A stretch of DNA of 64,000 nt from an uncultured Bacteroidota bacterium (GCA_902509805.1 CABWZL010000002.1:1-64000); one strand, 5' to 3'. Positions 26,322-36,140 are shown, counted from the stretch's first letter. The notes: generated by a model from the sequence alone, not told the origin. Translations and numbers: made by a program.

Positions 26322-28321
26322 AACGAAAGATTTATACCAAAATAGAAATTTCTTTTTGGAGCAGGCTCATAATATCTTTTTCCAAATGCATTTATCCTAA
26401 TATTATCAAAATATTCTTGGTTAAAAGCATTATTTACACCTAAAAATATTTCACTTTTATTAAATATTTCTTTTGAGTATTTAATGTTAAGTAGATTATA
26501 AGAACTTATGAGTGTTTCATTAGCGTTATCAGCATATCTTTCCCCAATTAATCTATTAGAAATAATTAGAGATCTACCTCTTGAAAGTTTAAAAATTAGA
26601 TCTAAGTCTAACATTTGACTAGGAATACCGGGGATTAAATTGTCTGCAAGATTATTATTATCAATTATGAAATCTTCAAACTTATTTTTACTTAATGTAT
26701 AGGATAAATTAATTCTTCCCCCCTTAAAAGATAGCTGAGAGTTTAGTTCCACTCCATATCGAGAGGTAGAGCCTACATTTTGGTAAAAGTTTTTTCCTGG
26801 AGACTGCTCAAGTTCATATGGTAGAATTTCATTTTCTGAGCTAATAACATAAGTAATTGCTTCCAAAGTTAAGTTTGACACTGATTTTCTCCATCCAATT
26901 TCATAGTTGAGAGAAGAGCTTGATTTAAGATCTTCATTTAAGCCTTCTCCATTTGGATTGTTTGAAAGCTCATTCAGTGTAGGGGTCTCAAAACTTGTCC
27001 CAAATGAAAAGAAAATATTATCATTAGAATTAACTTTATATGAAAGACCTATAGAGGGGTTCAGTTTGTCTAATATAATTGAGCTAGATGAATCAGCACC
27101 TATATCATTAATATCATAACGAATACCATATCGCACTAAAAGACCTGAATCATAGTTAGTCTGACTTAATATATAGAGTCCTGTACTTTTAAATTGCTCT
27201 ATTTGATCAAAAGTCATTTCACCTTTAACACCAAAATCATTCTTATATCGTTTTCTATCGTCAGATTGGTTTAAATAATCAAGCCCTAGAACAAGAGTTC
27301 TATTTCGATTATCCAGAAAATATTTTTTAGTATACTTTGTTCCAAGACCATAATAGTCTCTGTCTAGTGAGATAGTTCCACCAAAATTGAATGGCAACTT
27401 TGTGAAAAAATCTCTTTTTTGATAAAAGAAATAACTATCAAAGAATGAGTTCTCATTCCTTTTATGATTCCATGAAACACCAGTTTTTAGATGTTTAACT
27501 TTTTCATATGTGTCATAGTCAATGTTATTCTTTCTAGCTTGTCTTCGGTCATTTTCAACTTCACTAAGTTTAAGGCCTCCCGCATCATAAGCATAGGGGC
27601 TGTCTGTATAGTTGATTTGCCAAATAATTTTATTCTTTTCATCTAAATCATTAATATATTTTAGATTTAGAATATTGGATTTATATCCACTTTGATCTCG
27701 ATAACCGTTAGATCTTCTTTTATCATAATGAATTATTAAACTTGAGCTATTCCAATCTAATATTCTTGTTTTTTGAAGCGATTGATATTGATAGGCTCCA
27801 AAAATTCCTGAATTTCTGTAATATTTCTCAGAAGACTTCGTCAAGGTATTTATACTTATAACTCCACCTGATGAATTTCCATATAGGTTTGCATTAGGCC
27901 CTCTAAGAATTTCGATACTGGAGACAAGTCCTAATGGAAGGTTATCCAGCTGGCTTTGACCATCTGGGGTTGTTTCTGGTATCCCATCAACTATTAACTT
28001 TATCCCTCTAATCCCAAAAGCAGACCTTGCCCCAAAACCTCTAATTGAAATTCTTAGATCCTGAGAAAAATTGTTTGAGGAACTTGTAAATAGTCCTGGA
28101 GTATTTCTTGTAAAGTCTGAGAATGAAGATTGAGAATTATAATTTTTTTCATCTCTAAAGTTTTTTATTGAGACAGATAGTGGGATCTGTTTCGTGTTAG
28201 CATTAATTTTTGTTGACTTAACAATTACATTCTCTAAATCTATCTTTTGTATAGAATCTTGAACATTTGAAAAAAGAACAAACGGAGTTAGTAAAAATAT
28301 TTTATTGATATACCCTAACAT
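26318..28321 (-). CDS. TonB-dependent outer-membrane receptor
   Basis: A 667-aa receptor with a short signal, an N-terminal plug (about 30-150) and a 22-strand-type barrel. The plug motifs include RISIRGFGARSAFGIRG, LIVDGIPETTPDGQSQLD and SIEILRGPNANLYGNSSGGV. It ends with an aromatic residue (GINLSF), as expected for outer-membrane insertion. It lacks the carboxypeptidase-like N-terminal domain of SusC. No SusD gene is adjacent, so a siderophore, metal or small-ligand receptor is more likely than a classical glycan importer. It overlaps the GH16 gene by 20 nt. Confidence 0.88.
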   Translation of the reverse strand: MLGYINKIFLLTPFVLFSNVQDSIQKIDLENVIVKSTKINANTKQIPLSVSIKNFRDEKNYNSQSSFSDFTRNTPGLFTSSSNNFSQDLRISIRGFGARSAFGIRGIKLIVDGIPETTPDGQSQLDNLPLGLVSSIEILRGPNANLYGNSSGGVISINTLTKSSEKYYRNSGIFGAYQYQSLQKTRILDWNSSSLIIHYDKRRSNGYRDQSGYKSNILNLKYINDLDEKNKIIWQINYTDSPYAYDAGGLKLSEVENDRRQARKNNIDYDTYEKVKHLKTGVSWNHKRNENSFFDSYFFYQKRDFFTKLPFNFGGTISLDRDYYGLGTKYTKKYFLDNRNRTLVLGLDYLNQSDDRKRYKNDFGVKGEMTFDQIEQFKSTGLYILSQTNYDSGLLVRYGIRYDINDIGADSSSSIILDKLNPSIGLSYKVNSNDNIFFSFGTSFETPTLNELSNNPNGEGLNEDLKSSSSLNYEIGWRKSVSNLTLEAITYVISSENEILPYELEQSPGKNFYQNVGSTSRYGVELNSQLSFKGGRINLSYTLSKNKFEDFIIDNNNLADNLIPGIPSQMLDLDLIFKLSRGRSLIISNRLIGERYADNANETLISSYNLLNIKYSKEIFNKSEIFLGVNNAFNQEYFDNIRINAFGKRYYEPAPKRNFYFGINLSF

Positions 28322-29273
28322 AATCTATTTCATAGGTTGCACTGGTAAATCCTGGAGCAATATAGCCATCGGTCCAATGTCCCCCAACAGCAAGATTTAA
28401 TAGTAAGAAAAATGGTTTGTCAAATGGTGAGTGTTCAGATTGCATCGGGAATTCAAAATAAATTTCTTCATCAACAAAAAATTGAATTTTATCTGGTGCC
28501 CATTGAATTGCATAAGAATGAAATTCCTCAAATGGGTTATCAATAATTTTTTCAGCTCTAACAAACCTTTCTTGACCTGTATCAAAAAAGATTTTGTTTG
28601 GAACAGATGTAGCCTGTCTTGAATAGTCTTGCGGACCGTAGTGAACAGCTGAAGAAATCAAGCCCGGATTATTACTAGTACTATCTTTTACATAATCTCC
28701 ATGTTCTAATATATCAAGCTCTCCACAATTAGGCCAACTAATTTCGTCAATATTTGCGCCAAGCATCCAAAATGCTGGCCACATACCTTCCCAATTCGGA
28801 AGTTTAGCTCTCATCTCAACTCGTCCATATTTAAATTCAAATTTATCTTGTGTATTTATTCTAGCAGATGTATAAAGTTTACCTTGAAAATCTTCTCTTT
28901 TTGCTGTAATTTTTAAAAGACCATCTTCAACTTTAATATTATCTTGTTTATCTGTGTAATACTGTAACTCTCCATTATACCAACTACCATTATCTGGGGC
29001 AACAGTTTCAATATTCCATTTATCTGGAGAAACAGCTGGGATTCCAAATGATGAATCTTCATCAAACTCATCACTCCAAACTAGCTCATTTCCAAAAGAA
29101 TACGTAGGTGTTTGATTGGATGAATTATTTCCTTGCGTATTATTAACCTGATTATTATTAGTGTTTTGATTGTAATTTCCCGAAAGAGAGGAATCATCTA
29201 GATCAGATTTTGAACCACCACAAGAAATCAATAGCAGTAGAAAAAAAAATAATGATAAAAGATAGGACTTCAT
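28302..29273 (-). CDS. GH16 beta-glucanase (laminarinase-like) lipoprotein
   Basis: A 323-aa lipoprotein (Cys18 after LLLLIS) with an Asn/Gln/Ser-rich linker to about residue 58, then a GH16 domain. The catalytic signature is complete: E185-L-D187-I-L-E190. FEFKYGRVEMRAKLP and WPAFWML precede it, and ALNLAVGGHWTDG-like residues close the fold. The GH16_3 form indicates beta-1,3-glucan (laminarin) hydrolysis at the cell surface, common in algal-polymer-degrading Flavobacteriia. It is the first gene of a unit with a TonB receptor and an MBL hydrolase. Confidence 0.9.
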   Translation of the reverse strand: MKSYLLSLFFFLLLLISCGGSKSDLDDSSLSGNYNQNTNNNQVNNTQGNNSSNQTPTYSFGNELVWSDEFDEDSSFGIPAVSPDKWNIETVAPDNGSWYNGELQYYTDKQDNIKVEDGLLKITAKREDFQGKLYTSARINTQDKFEFKYGRVEMRAKLPNWEGMWPAFWMLGANIDEISWPNCGELDILEHGDYVKDSTSNNPGLISSAVHYGPQDYSRQATSVPNKIFFDTGQERFVRAEKIIDNPFEEFHSYAIQWAPDKIQFFVDEEIYFEFPMQSEHSPFDKPFFLLLNLAVGGHWTDGYIAPGFTSATYEIDYVRVYQ

Positions 29274-29279
29274 ATATAG

Positions 29280-29297
29280 TTTGAATTTTGATTCAAA
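29280..29297. promoter_or_regulatory. Inverted repeat in GH16/nupC spacer
   Basis: TTTGAAT and ATTCAAA flank a 4-nt centre TTTG in the spacer between the divergent GH16 and nucleoside-transporter genes. It could be an operator. The embedded TTTG with TATTTTTA about 22 nt later is a one-mismatch promoter for the nupC-like gene, and would favour the ATG at 29335 as its start. Confidence 0.35.
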
Positions 29298-29334
29298 GCT
29301 AATAATATTTATTATTTTTAGTAAAACTTTTTTA

Positions 29335-30654
29335 ATGGAAATAATTCCTCACGAAGGCATTTCAATCATATCAGTAATAAGAGGTATAATAGGGATGTGT
29401 TCTATAATTTTTATTGCATATCTCCTTAGTAATAATAAAAAAAAGATAGATTGGAAAACAATAATTATTGGTCTTTCAAGCCAATTAATTATTGCTGTGG
29501 CTGTATTGAAAATTGAACTTGTTAGAATGGTGTTTGAAAAAATTGGCCAAGGTTTCCTTGCCATTGTTACTTTTACAAATCAAGGGTCTAGAATTCTTTT
29601 TGGTGAGCTTGCAGATTCATCTAAGTCTGGTGAAATATTTGTATTTCAAGTGTTACCAGTGATTATTTTCTTTTCCGCTCTTACATCAGTTTTATATTAC
29701 TATCGAATTATACAAAAAGTTGTATCTGGATTAGCCTGGATGATGACTAAGTTTCTTAATATATCCGGACAAGAAAGCTTGGCTGTAGCTGGAAATATTT
29801 TTTTAGGACAAACAGAAGCGCCTCTTTTAGTAAAAGGATATTTAAATAAAATGAACAAATCAGAATACTTTTTATTAATGACTGGAGGAATGGCAACAGT
29901 TGCAGGAAGTGTACTTGCTGCATATATTGGGTTTCTTGGGGGTGATGATCCCATTCAAAGAATAGAAGTAGCAAAAAATCTAATTATAGCATCTGTAATG
30001 GCAGCTCCAGGGGCAATTGTAATTTCAAAGTTGATGTTTCCACAGACTGAAGAGGTAGATAAAGACATTGAAATTAGCTCTGATGTTACTGGGACAAATT
30101 TACTATCAGCAATTAATAACGGTACAAGAGATGGAATAAAAATGGCAGTAAATGTAGGAGCTATGCTTCTTGTTTTTCTTGCACTTATTGCCCTTGTTAA
30201 CGGAGTGTTTTATCAAATTGCTGAAATATTTGGTCTTAACAATTGGATTCAAGAAAATACTATTTATGAAGCTTTTTCGCTTGAACTAATTCTAGGATAT
30301 TTATTTGCTCCTCTTATGTGGCTAATAGGTGTTGCAACTGAAGACATAACGCTAATGGGTCAATTGCTTGGTGTTAAACTAGCTGCTAGTGAATTTGTTG
30401 CATATATAGAGCTTGCTAATCTTAAAGATATTGGTAGTGCTGTACATTTAACTTATCAAAAGTCTGTTATTATGGCAACTATTATGTTGTGTGGGTTTGC
30501 AAATTTTGCTTCAATAGGAATTCAAATTGGAGGAATTGGAATTCTTGCTCCTAAAAAATCAAAACTATTAACTGAGATTGGATTCAAAGCAATGATAGCT
30601 GGGACACTAGTCTCTTTATTGTCTGCAACTTTTGTTGGAATGCTTCTAGGCTAA
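29335..30654 (+). CDS. nupC: Concentrative nucleoside transporter (NupC/CNT family)
   Basis: A 439-aa inner-membrane protein from ATG at 29335; a TTG at 29281 would add 18 residues not typical of the family. Residues such as GQTEAPLLVKGYL, MTGGMATVAGSVLAAYIGFLG and EFVAYIELANL are conserved CNT segments that form the nucleoside and Na+/H+ sites. Gate and TM4/TM7-like regions are intact. It imports nucleosides for salvage. It is a single gene, with its stop interlocked with the convergent SSS symporter. Confidence 0.88.
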   Translation: MEIIPHEGISIISVIRGIIGMCSIIFIAYLLSNNKKKIDWKTIIIGLSSQLIIAVAVLKIELVRMVFEKIGQGFLAIVTFTNQGSRILFGELADSSKSGEIFVFQVLPVIIFFSALTSVLYYYRIIQKVVSGLAWMMTKFLNISGQESLAVAGNIFLGQTEAPLLVKGYLNKMNKSEYFLLMTGGMATVAGSVLAAYIGFLGGDDPIQRIEVAKNLIIASVMAAPGAIVISKLMFPQTEEVDKDIEISSDVTGTNLLSAINNGTRDGIKMAVNVGAMLLVFLALIALVNGVFYQIAEIFGLNNWIQENTIYEAFSLELILGYLFAPLMWLIGVATEDITLMGQLLGVKLAASEFVAYIELANLKDIGSAVHLTYQKSVIMATIMLCGFANFASIGIQIGGIGILAPKKSKLLTEIGFKAMIAGTLVSLLSATFVGMLLG

Positions 30655-32423
30655 CCTTCAGTTGATAGTCTCTTCCAAAATTTCATAAGAGCAACTACAG
30701 ATAAAACTGAAATAACCAGAAATATTATTCCTGTTGTTGTCTGTGAATATAAAATATATCCTATTCCAAACAGAATACTGTAAACTGAGATACTTCCAAA
30801 AAGCATACATAAGATTCCACTCGGAACATCCCATTTCTCTTTTTTTCCCATTATATTAATTCCTTTAGATTCAGATTCTTCAATTACTTTTTTCCATCCT
30901 GGTCCTCCTGGTTGAATTTTTTTATAAAAATTTTGTAGGGTCTCCATCTTTGATGGAGGAGTAATCATTGTTACAAAAAGCCATGAGATTGTAGTAATAG
31001 TAACACCTATAATGAGTTTTTCTTCAACTGAAAAGTTGTTAGGGATTATAAACTCAAACGCCAATGCTACAACAAATGAGACAATCATAGCGGTTAATTC
31101 GCTGTAAACGTTTACCCTATACCAGAACCATCTTAGAATAAAGATTAAACCTGTTCCCGCTCCAATTTGTAATATTATTCCAAATGCCTGAAGAGAGTTA
31201 TTAAGGAAAAGAGCGAAAAATGCTGAAAAAACCATAAGCAAAACAGTAAAAACTCTTCCCATAAACACATAATGTTTTTCTGTCTTATTCTGTACAAAAA
31301 ATCTTCTATAAAAGTCATGAACCAAGTATGAAGACCCCCAGTTTAAATGAGTTGATATTGTTGACATAAAAGCTGCGATTAGCGAGGCTACTAACAAGCC
31401 TAAAAGACCTGAGGGAAGAAATGAGATCATAGCTGGATAAGCTAAATCATTTCCAACTATTGTGTTTGGAAACGCTACTTGAAGTGACTCAAGATTTGGA
31501 AAAACAACAATTGATGCTAATGCTATTAAAATCCATGGCCATGGTCTTACAGCATAATGCATAAAATTAAACAGAAGCGTAGCCCATATTGCATTTTTCT
31601 CATCCTTTGCAGATAGCATTCTTTGAGCTACATAACCTCCCCCTCCGGGCTCAGCCCCAGGATACCAAACTGCCCACCATTGAACTGCTAAAGGAATAAT
31701 AAATACTGCAATGAATAGGTCTGTGTCCGCTATATCTGGTATTAAGTTAAGTTTTGGTATAACATCTGGGTGGTTTAACAAATTTGTAAGTCCTGCTACT
31801 TGAGGTAAATTAACAATCTCATATGCAGCCCAAAACGTTGCAACCATAGCAAGTATAAATTGAAAAAAGTCTGTAATAATAATACCTCTTAAACCTCCTA
31901 TTGAGCTATATATAACAGTGATAGCACATGAAATTAAAAGTGTTTCCACAGGACTTAACCCAAGTAATGCACCTCCAATTTTTATTCCCGCCAAACAAAC
32001 ACTCGCCATTATAAGAACATTAAAAACAGCCCCTAAATAAAAAGCTCTGAACCCTCTTAAGAAAGCAGCGCCTTTCCCACTATATCTCAATTCATAAAAT
32101 TCTAGATCAGTTAGCACCTCTGATCTTCTCCAAAGTTTAGCATATACAAAAACGGTTAACATTCCTGTTAACAAGAATGCCCACCAAACCCAGTTTCCAG
32201 CAACACCATTTGTTCTAACAATATCAGTAACCAAATTAGGAGTATCCGCAGAAAAAGTTGTTGCAACCATTGAAATTCCTAGAAGCCACCATGGCATTTT
32301 TCGTCCTGAAAGAAAAAATTCAGTGACATCTTTTCCTGATTTTTTTGAAACAATTATTCCAATAACTAAGGATAGTATGAAAAAAGCCAAAATGATTAGC
32401 CAGTCGATGTTTTCTAATTGCAT
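30651..32423 (-). CDS. Sodium:solute symporter (SSS family)
   Basis: A 590-aa polytopic protein with about 13-14 hydrophobic segments. The N-terminus DWLIILAFFILSLVIGIIVS, GRKMPWWLLGISMVATTFSA and SSIGGLRGIIITDFFQF are SSS signatures. It has the YPGAEPGGGGYVAQRMLSAK stretch often seen in Bacteroidota SSS proteins. Solute could be a sugar, amino acid or organic acid; the sequence does not settle it. It is monocistronic by layout. Confidence 0.87.
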   Translation of the reverse strand: MQLENIDWLIILAFFILSLVIGIIVSKKSGKDVTEFFLSGRKMPWWLLGISMVATTFSADTPNLVTDIVRTNGVAGNWVWWAFLLTGMLTVFVYAKLWRRSEVLTDLEFYELRYSGKGAAFLRGFRAFYLGAVFNVLIMASVCLAGIKIGGALLGLSPVETLLISCAITVIYSSIGGLRGIIITDFFQFILAMVATFWAAYEIVNLPQVAGLTNLLNHPDVIPKLNLIPDIADTDLFIAVFIIPLAVQWWAVWYPGAEPGGGGYVAQRMLSAKDEKNAIWATLLFNFMHYAVRPWPWILIALASIVVFPNLESLQVAFPNTIVGNDLAYPAMISFLPSGLLGLLVASLIAAFMSTISTHLNWGSSYLVHDFYRRFFVQNKTEKHYVFMGRVFTVLLMVFSAFFALFLNNSLQAFGIILQIGAGTGLIFILRWFWYRVNVYSELTAMIVSFVVALAFEFIIPNNFSVEEKLIIGVTITTISWLFVTMITPPSKMETLQNFYKKIQPGGPGWKKVIEESESKGINIMGKKEKWDVPSGILCMLFGSISVYSILFGIGYILYSQTTTGIIFLVISVLSVVALMKFWKRLSTEG

Positions 32424-32456
32424 GTTAAAGGTTTATCTTAGTGTAAAATTAATAGG

Positions 32457-33113
32457 TTGATTCAAGATAATAAATATTTAATTTATTTAATGTTTTCATT
32501 AATGTTTATTGGCATTGGTTATTCTCAGGACAATTCCAATAATTCTTCTGGAATCCCTTTTTCTTCATCGAATTCTAAATCAAAAAACTCTCTTTTAAAT
32601 TTTAAAAAAAAGGAGAATCCTTTTCTAAAAAAATTAGAAGACAAGAACAGAAAAAACTTTTTCCCTGATGCGAAGGTTGAAGAAAAACGACCAGAAAGAT
32701 TTATCAATTCTAATGAATTTTATCTATCCAGATTAAACAAAAAAGAATCTGAATCTAATAAAAACAGTAATCAGTTTAAGGTAGATATGTTTCTTGGAGA
32801 AATTAGAAATGATGGCGAATATGTTAATATAGTTTTAAGAGATCATGAATATCCTGATGGAGATTTAATTAAAATCCAGGTGAATGATGAAGTCGTTTTG
32901 CCTGCAATATTATTAACTGAAAAAGCTAAGGGGTTTAAACTTGATCTGAAAAGTGGTTTTAATGTTGTAGATTTTGTTGCTTTAAACCAAGGAAGCTCAG
33001 GCCCAAACACTGCAGAAATTATTGTATATGATGATCAGGGGAAGCTTGTTGGAACTAACAGGTGGAATTTAGCAACTGGAGTTAAGGCTACATATATTAT
33101 TTACAAGAAATAA
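32457..33113 (+). CDS. Secreted protein of unknown function
   Basis: A 218-aa protein with a signal peptide (MIQDNKYLIYLMFSLMFIGIG, cleavage after YSQ) if TTG at 32457 is used. An ATG at codon 12 would give a weaker signal without a positive N-region. After a Ser/Asn/Lys-rich linker, residues 105-218 look like one compact beta domain (FKVDMFLGEIRNDGEYVNIV, then a DQGKLVGTNRW hairpin). It precedes the fused O-antigen ligase gene by 5 nt, suggesting a shared envelope role. I do not recognise the family. Confidence 0.7.
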   Translation: MIQDNKYLIYLMFSLMFIGIGYSQDNSNNSSGIPFSSSNSKSKNSLLNFKKKENPFLKKLEDKNRKNFFPDAKVEEKRPERFINSNEFYLSRLNKKESESNKNSNQFKVDMFLGEIRNDGEYVNIVLRDHEYPDGDLIKIQVNDEVVLPAILLTEKAKGFKLDLKSGFNVVDFVALNQGSSGPNTAEIIVYDDQGKLVGTNRWNLATGVKATYIIYKK

Positions 33114-33118
33114 ATTAC

Positions 33119-34936
33119 ATGAAATGGTTTTTAAGTCTTATTAAAACAAATTTAGATAAGCTGTTTTTAACTTTTTTTATTTTATGCACTTTGTCTCCAG
33201 GATATGAAGCCATTGATAATAATGCTCTAAGATGGATGTTACTTTCACTTGTTTCGTTTACTTATCTAGCAAACAAATTAAAGCTAGGTGGTTTAAAGCT
33301 ATTAGATAAACATAAATATTTTGTTGGTTTAATGATTTCTTATCTAATATTCTCTGTTTTTATATCTAATAACAGTATCGAAGGTGTTGTTAGCTTATAT
33401 AAAATTATTATTCTAATTATTATTTTTTTTATTTGCTTTGAAATTTTTAAAAAAATAAATAGTCCTTTTGTTACACTTTGTGTAGTTTTTTCAATCTCTT
33501 TATTTATTGAAGGTGCATATACTTTAATTGAATTTTTTTCTTCTTCAGCTAGTTTAACTGGAGTAGCTAATAATGCAAATATTAGTAGCTCTTCAATAAT
33601 CATAAAGTTGCCTTTTATTATTTTTCTCAGCTTGCATCTTAAAGATAAAAGACAAGTTTTATTTTTTAAAACAGTAGAGTTAATTTCTATTCTTGGTGTA
33701 ATTATTCTGGGGAGCAGGCTTGGTGTCCTTTCTTTATTCTTCATTTATTTTCTAACCTTTTTAATTTATAATAATCAAAGATTAACTCAAGCATTTGCGA
33801 TATTAATAATTATCATCTTTAGTTTTTACATTAACCCATCAGACTCATCTGATAGGTTTAAAATAGACACTTTAAGTATTGAAAATTTATCTAAAGATGA
33901 GTCAACAAATCAAAGATTAATTTTTTATAAAAAGGCTATAGAGATGTCTTTTTCAAGACCCATCTTTGGTTATGGTTTAGGTTCTTGGAAATATGAGTCT
34001 TTACCATTTAAAGAAAATAATAATCGTAATATATTAGTTCCATACTATACCCATAATGACTTTCTCCAAATACTTTTTGAATTAGGAATAATTGGACTAG
34101 TTATTTATTTAAGTTTTTTAATCTCATTAGTAAGAAAAGTAATTAGAATTGATAATAAGTATAAGGGTGTATTAGTTATAGCGCTAATTATGTTTGTTTT
34201 TAATAGTTTATTAAATTTTCCAATTCACAGGTCTCAAGAGATTTTACCTTTTATAATAATATCTTCCTTAATCTTCTCCCTTAGGCATATAAAAAGCAGG
34301 CAAAAAAAAGATAAAGTTTCTTATTATGTTCTTCTAATTCTAATTTTACCTGGAATAGGATTATCCTATCTAGAACATAACTCACTTAAAATACAAGGCA
34401 AATTAATTTCAGATTATAATCAGGAACTATTTACAATTGACAATGAAGAGTTAAATAAAATTAATTACTACATCCCCAATTTATCTGCTAATGTTGTTCC
34501 TTTATCAACATATCTTTCAAGATACTATTTTGAGCAAAAGGATTATGAAAAATCTCTTGCGTTATTAATTTTTTCAACTAGTGCAAATTATAAAGACTTA
34601 ATGACTCAAGAATTATTATTAAAAAACTATATTTTCAACGGCAACAATAATCTTGCTCTTTTTCAAGCAAAAAAATTAATAAATACATATCCTGAAAATC
34701 TATTATATGCTGAAATCTATTTTTCATTAATAAATGATCTTAAACTATTCAATGAATTAAACGTGGACCTTTTAATGAATAATAAAAATATTGGTTTTCA
34801 TTTACTGTTTTTCAAAACAGTCCAAAAGTCAGAAACATTAGATGTTAAAACCCGAAACAATCTTATTAATAAAAGTTTAGAAATCTTTCCAGATAATAAT
34901 GAGCTTTTAAAATTATTTTCAGTTATTAAAAAATAA
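33119..34936 (+). CDS. O-antigen ligase-like protein fused to TPR domain
   Basis: A 605-aa protein. Residues 1-400 form a Wzy_C/O-antigen-ligase membrane domain with the diagnostic RPIFGYGLGSWKYESL and THNDFLQILFELGIIGL loop. The remaining 200 residues are helical TPR-like repeats (YFEQKDYEKSLALLIFSTSA). It is a clear paralogue of the split pair at 19122-20396 and 18107-19132: the ligase part and the TPR part are here joined. It probably acts on a different glycan. It follows the secreted 218-aa protein. Confidence 0.8.
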   Translation: MKWFLSLIKTNLDKLFLTFFILCTLSPGYEAIDNNALRWMLLSLVSFTYLANKLKLGGLKLLDKHKYFVGLMISYLIFSVFISNNSIEGVVSLYKIIILIIIFFICFEIFKKINSPFVTLCVVFSISLFIEGAYTLIEFFSSSASLTGVANNANISSSSIIIKLPFIIFLSLHLKDKRQVLFFKTVELISILGVIILGSRLGVLSLFFIYFLTFLIYNNQRLTQAFAILIIIIFSFYINPSDSSDRFKIDTLSIENLSKDESTNQRLIFYKKAIEMSFSRPIFGYGLGSWKYESLPFKENNNRNILVPYYTHNDFLQILFELGIIGLVIYLSFLISLVRKVIRIDNKYKGVLVIALIMFVFNSLLNFPIHRSQEILPFIIISSLIFSLRHIKSRQKKDKVSYYVLLILILPGIGLSYLEHNSLKIQGKLISDYNQELFTIDNEELNKINYYIPNLSANVVPLSTYLSRYYFEQKDYEKSLALLIFSTSANYKDLMTQELLLKNYIFNGNNNLALFQAKKLINTYPENLLYAEIYFSLINDLKLFNELNVDLLMNNKNIGFHLLFFKTVQKSETLDVKTRNNLINKSLEIFPDNNELLKLFSVIKK

Positions 34937-34944
34937 TTTTTTAA
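34926..34944. terminator. A/T hairpin across convergent stops
   Basis: TTAAAAAA and TTTTTTAA form an 8-bp stem with a 3-nt loop, covering the stops of both the ligase-TPR gene and the aminotransferase gene. Each strand carries a T run at the stem's 3-prime side, so it could serve as a weak two-way terminator. Confidence 0.4.
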
Positions 34945-36071
34945 GAATAAACCTCTAACATTGCTGATATAAACCTGTCAACCTCTTGACTAGTTCCTGT
35001 ACTAATTCTACACCAATCATAAAAAGGTGGAAACGCCCTTCCAATTCTAACTCCTTTATCTAGCATTTCTTTAGATAAATTATCAATATGTTTTTTAGAT
35101 TCAAAAAAAACAAAATTAGTGCTGGATTTTACATATTTAAGTTCCAAGTGGTCTAACAACTTATATATTTTATCTTTTTCTTGACTTGCTTTTTTTAATG
35201 AAAACGCATAAAACTCATTATCTTTCAATGCTTCTGATGCTGCAGCAACTGCAAGAACATTTGTTTGAGCCATTATCTTATTTCTACCATAAGGAGAGTA
35301 TTCTCCAAATAGATTATCAGCTAGTTCTGGTTTCAAAACTAAATAACCAATTCTTAGGCCAGCCATTCCATATACTTTTGAGAAAGTTCTAGATACAATA
35401 ATATTTTTTCCAGCTCTAACTAAGTAGTCCATAGATGGATAATCTGTCTCCTCTATATAATCATAATATGCTTCATCACAAAAAACAATTGTTCTATCTG
35501 AAGCTCTTTCACAAAAATCACTCAAAGAGGATTTTTCTAATAAAGTGCCTGTAGGATTATTTGGATTTGCAATAAAAACCATTTTTGTTTGCTCATCAAT
35601 ACTTTCTTCAATTTTACCTAAATCATAACCCTTGTTTGAATCTACTGGAACCCATTTAATTTTTCCTCCCCAGGATTCTGCATAACTCATAAGTGCTAAA
35701 TAGGTAGGTTGTCCAGCAACAATGTCCCCTCCACCATCTGCGATAGCAAGACCAGTTATTCTTAACGCTTCATTTGAGCCTCCAGTAATTACAATACTCT
35801 CAGGAGAAACATTATGTTTTTTCGCTAAAGATTTTTGTAGCTCTAAAATATATTCATATGGATATCTACAAGCATCTTCAAAAGAATCTATAATAGCATT
35901 TCTAACTCTTTCTGATGGTCCATATGGATTTTCGTTTGAGCTTAGCTTTACAACATTAGATAATGGTCTTGGATTATATTTTTTGATTTCTTCAGCAGTT
36001 AATATTGAAGGGGCCATCATTAACCCTCCTAAACCTATTGATGATTTAAACCACTCTCGTCTTGATTGCAT
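34941..36071 (-). CDS. Tat-signal PLP aminotransferase (HisC-like)
   Basis: A 376-aa class I/II aminotransferase preceded by a twin-arginine signal: SRREWFKSS at 3-11, a hydrophobic stretch and then A-E-E. The enzyme motifs are complete: SSNENPYGPS (44-53), NPNNPTG (169-175), DEAYYDY (199-205), Schiff-base K232 in SRTFSKVYGMAGLRIG, and R240. It is closest to histidinol-phosphate aminotransferases, but the signal places the folded PLP-loaded enzyme in the periplasm. A biosynthetic histidine role is thus unlikely. Substrate unknown; neighbours handle amino acids and peptides. Confidence 0.82.
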   Translation of the reverse strand: MQSRREWFKSSIGLGGLMMAPSILTAEEIKKYNPRPLSNVVKLSSNENPYGPSERVRNAIIDSFEDACRYPYEYILELQKSLAKKHNVSPESIVITGGSNEALRITGLAIADGGGDIVAGQPTYLALMSYAESWGGKIKWVPVDSNKGYDLGKIEESIDEQTKMVFIANPNNPTGTLLEKSSLSDFCERASDRTIVFCDEAYYDYIEETDYPSMDYLVRAGKNIIVSRTFSKVYGMAGLRIGYLVLKPELADNLFGEYSPYGRNKIMAQTNVLAVAAASEALKDNEFYAFSLKKASQEKDKIYKLLDHLELKYVKSSTNFVFFESKKHIDNLSKEMLDKGVRIGRAFPPFYDWCRISTGTSQEVDRFISAMLEVYS

Positions 36072-36140
36072 AATTATTTAATTTTAGAATAAATTAAAAA
36101 AGAAAGTATTCTTTTCAAAATTTAATCATTAATTTTCGAC

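Noticed and set aside
29281..29334. TTG start adding 18 residues to the nucleoside transporter
   Set aside because: The added residues are not usual for the family and the area looks like a promoter/operator.
33340..36081. Opposite-strand frames of 119-134 aa at 33340-33744 and 35722-36081
   Set aside because: Each lies wholly or almost wholly inside a well-supported gene on the other strand.
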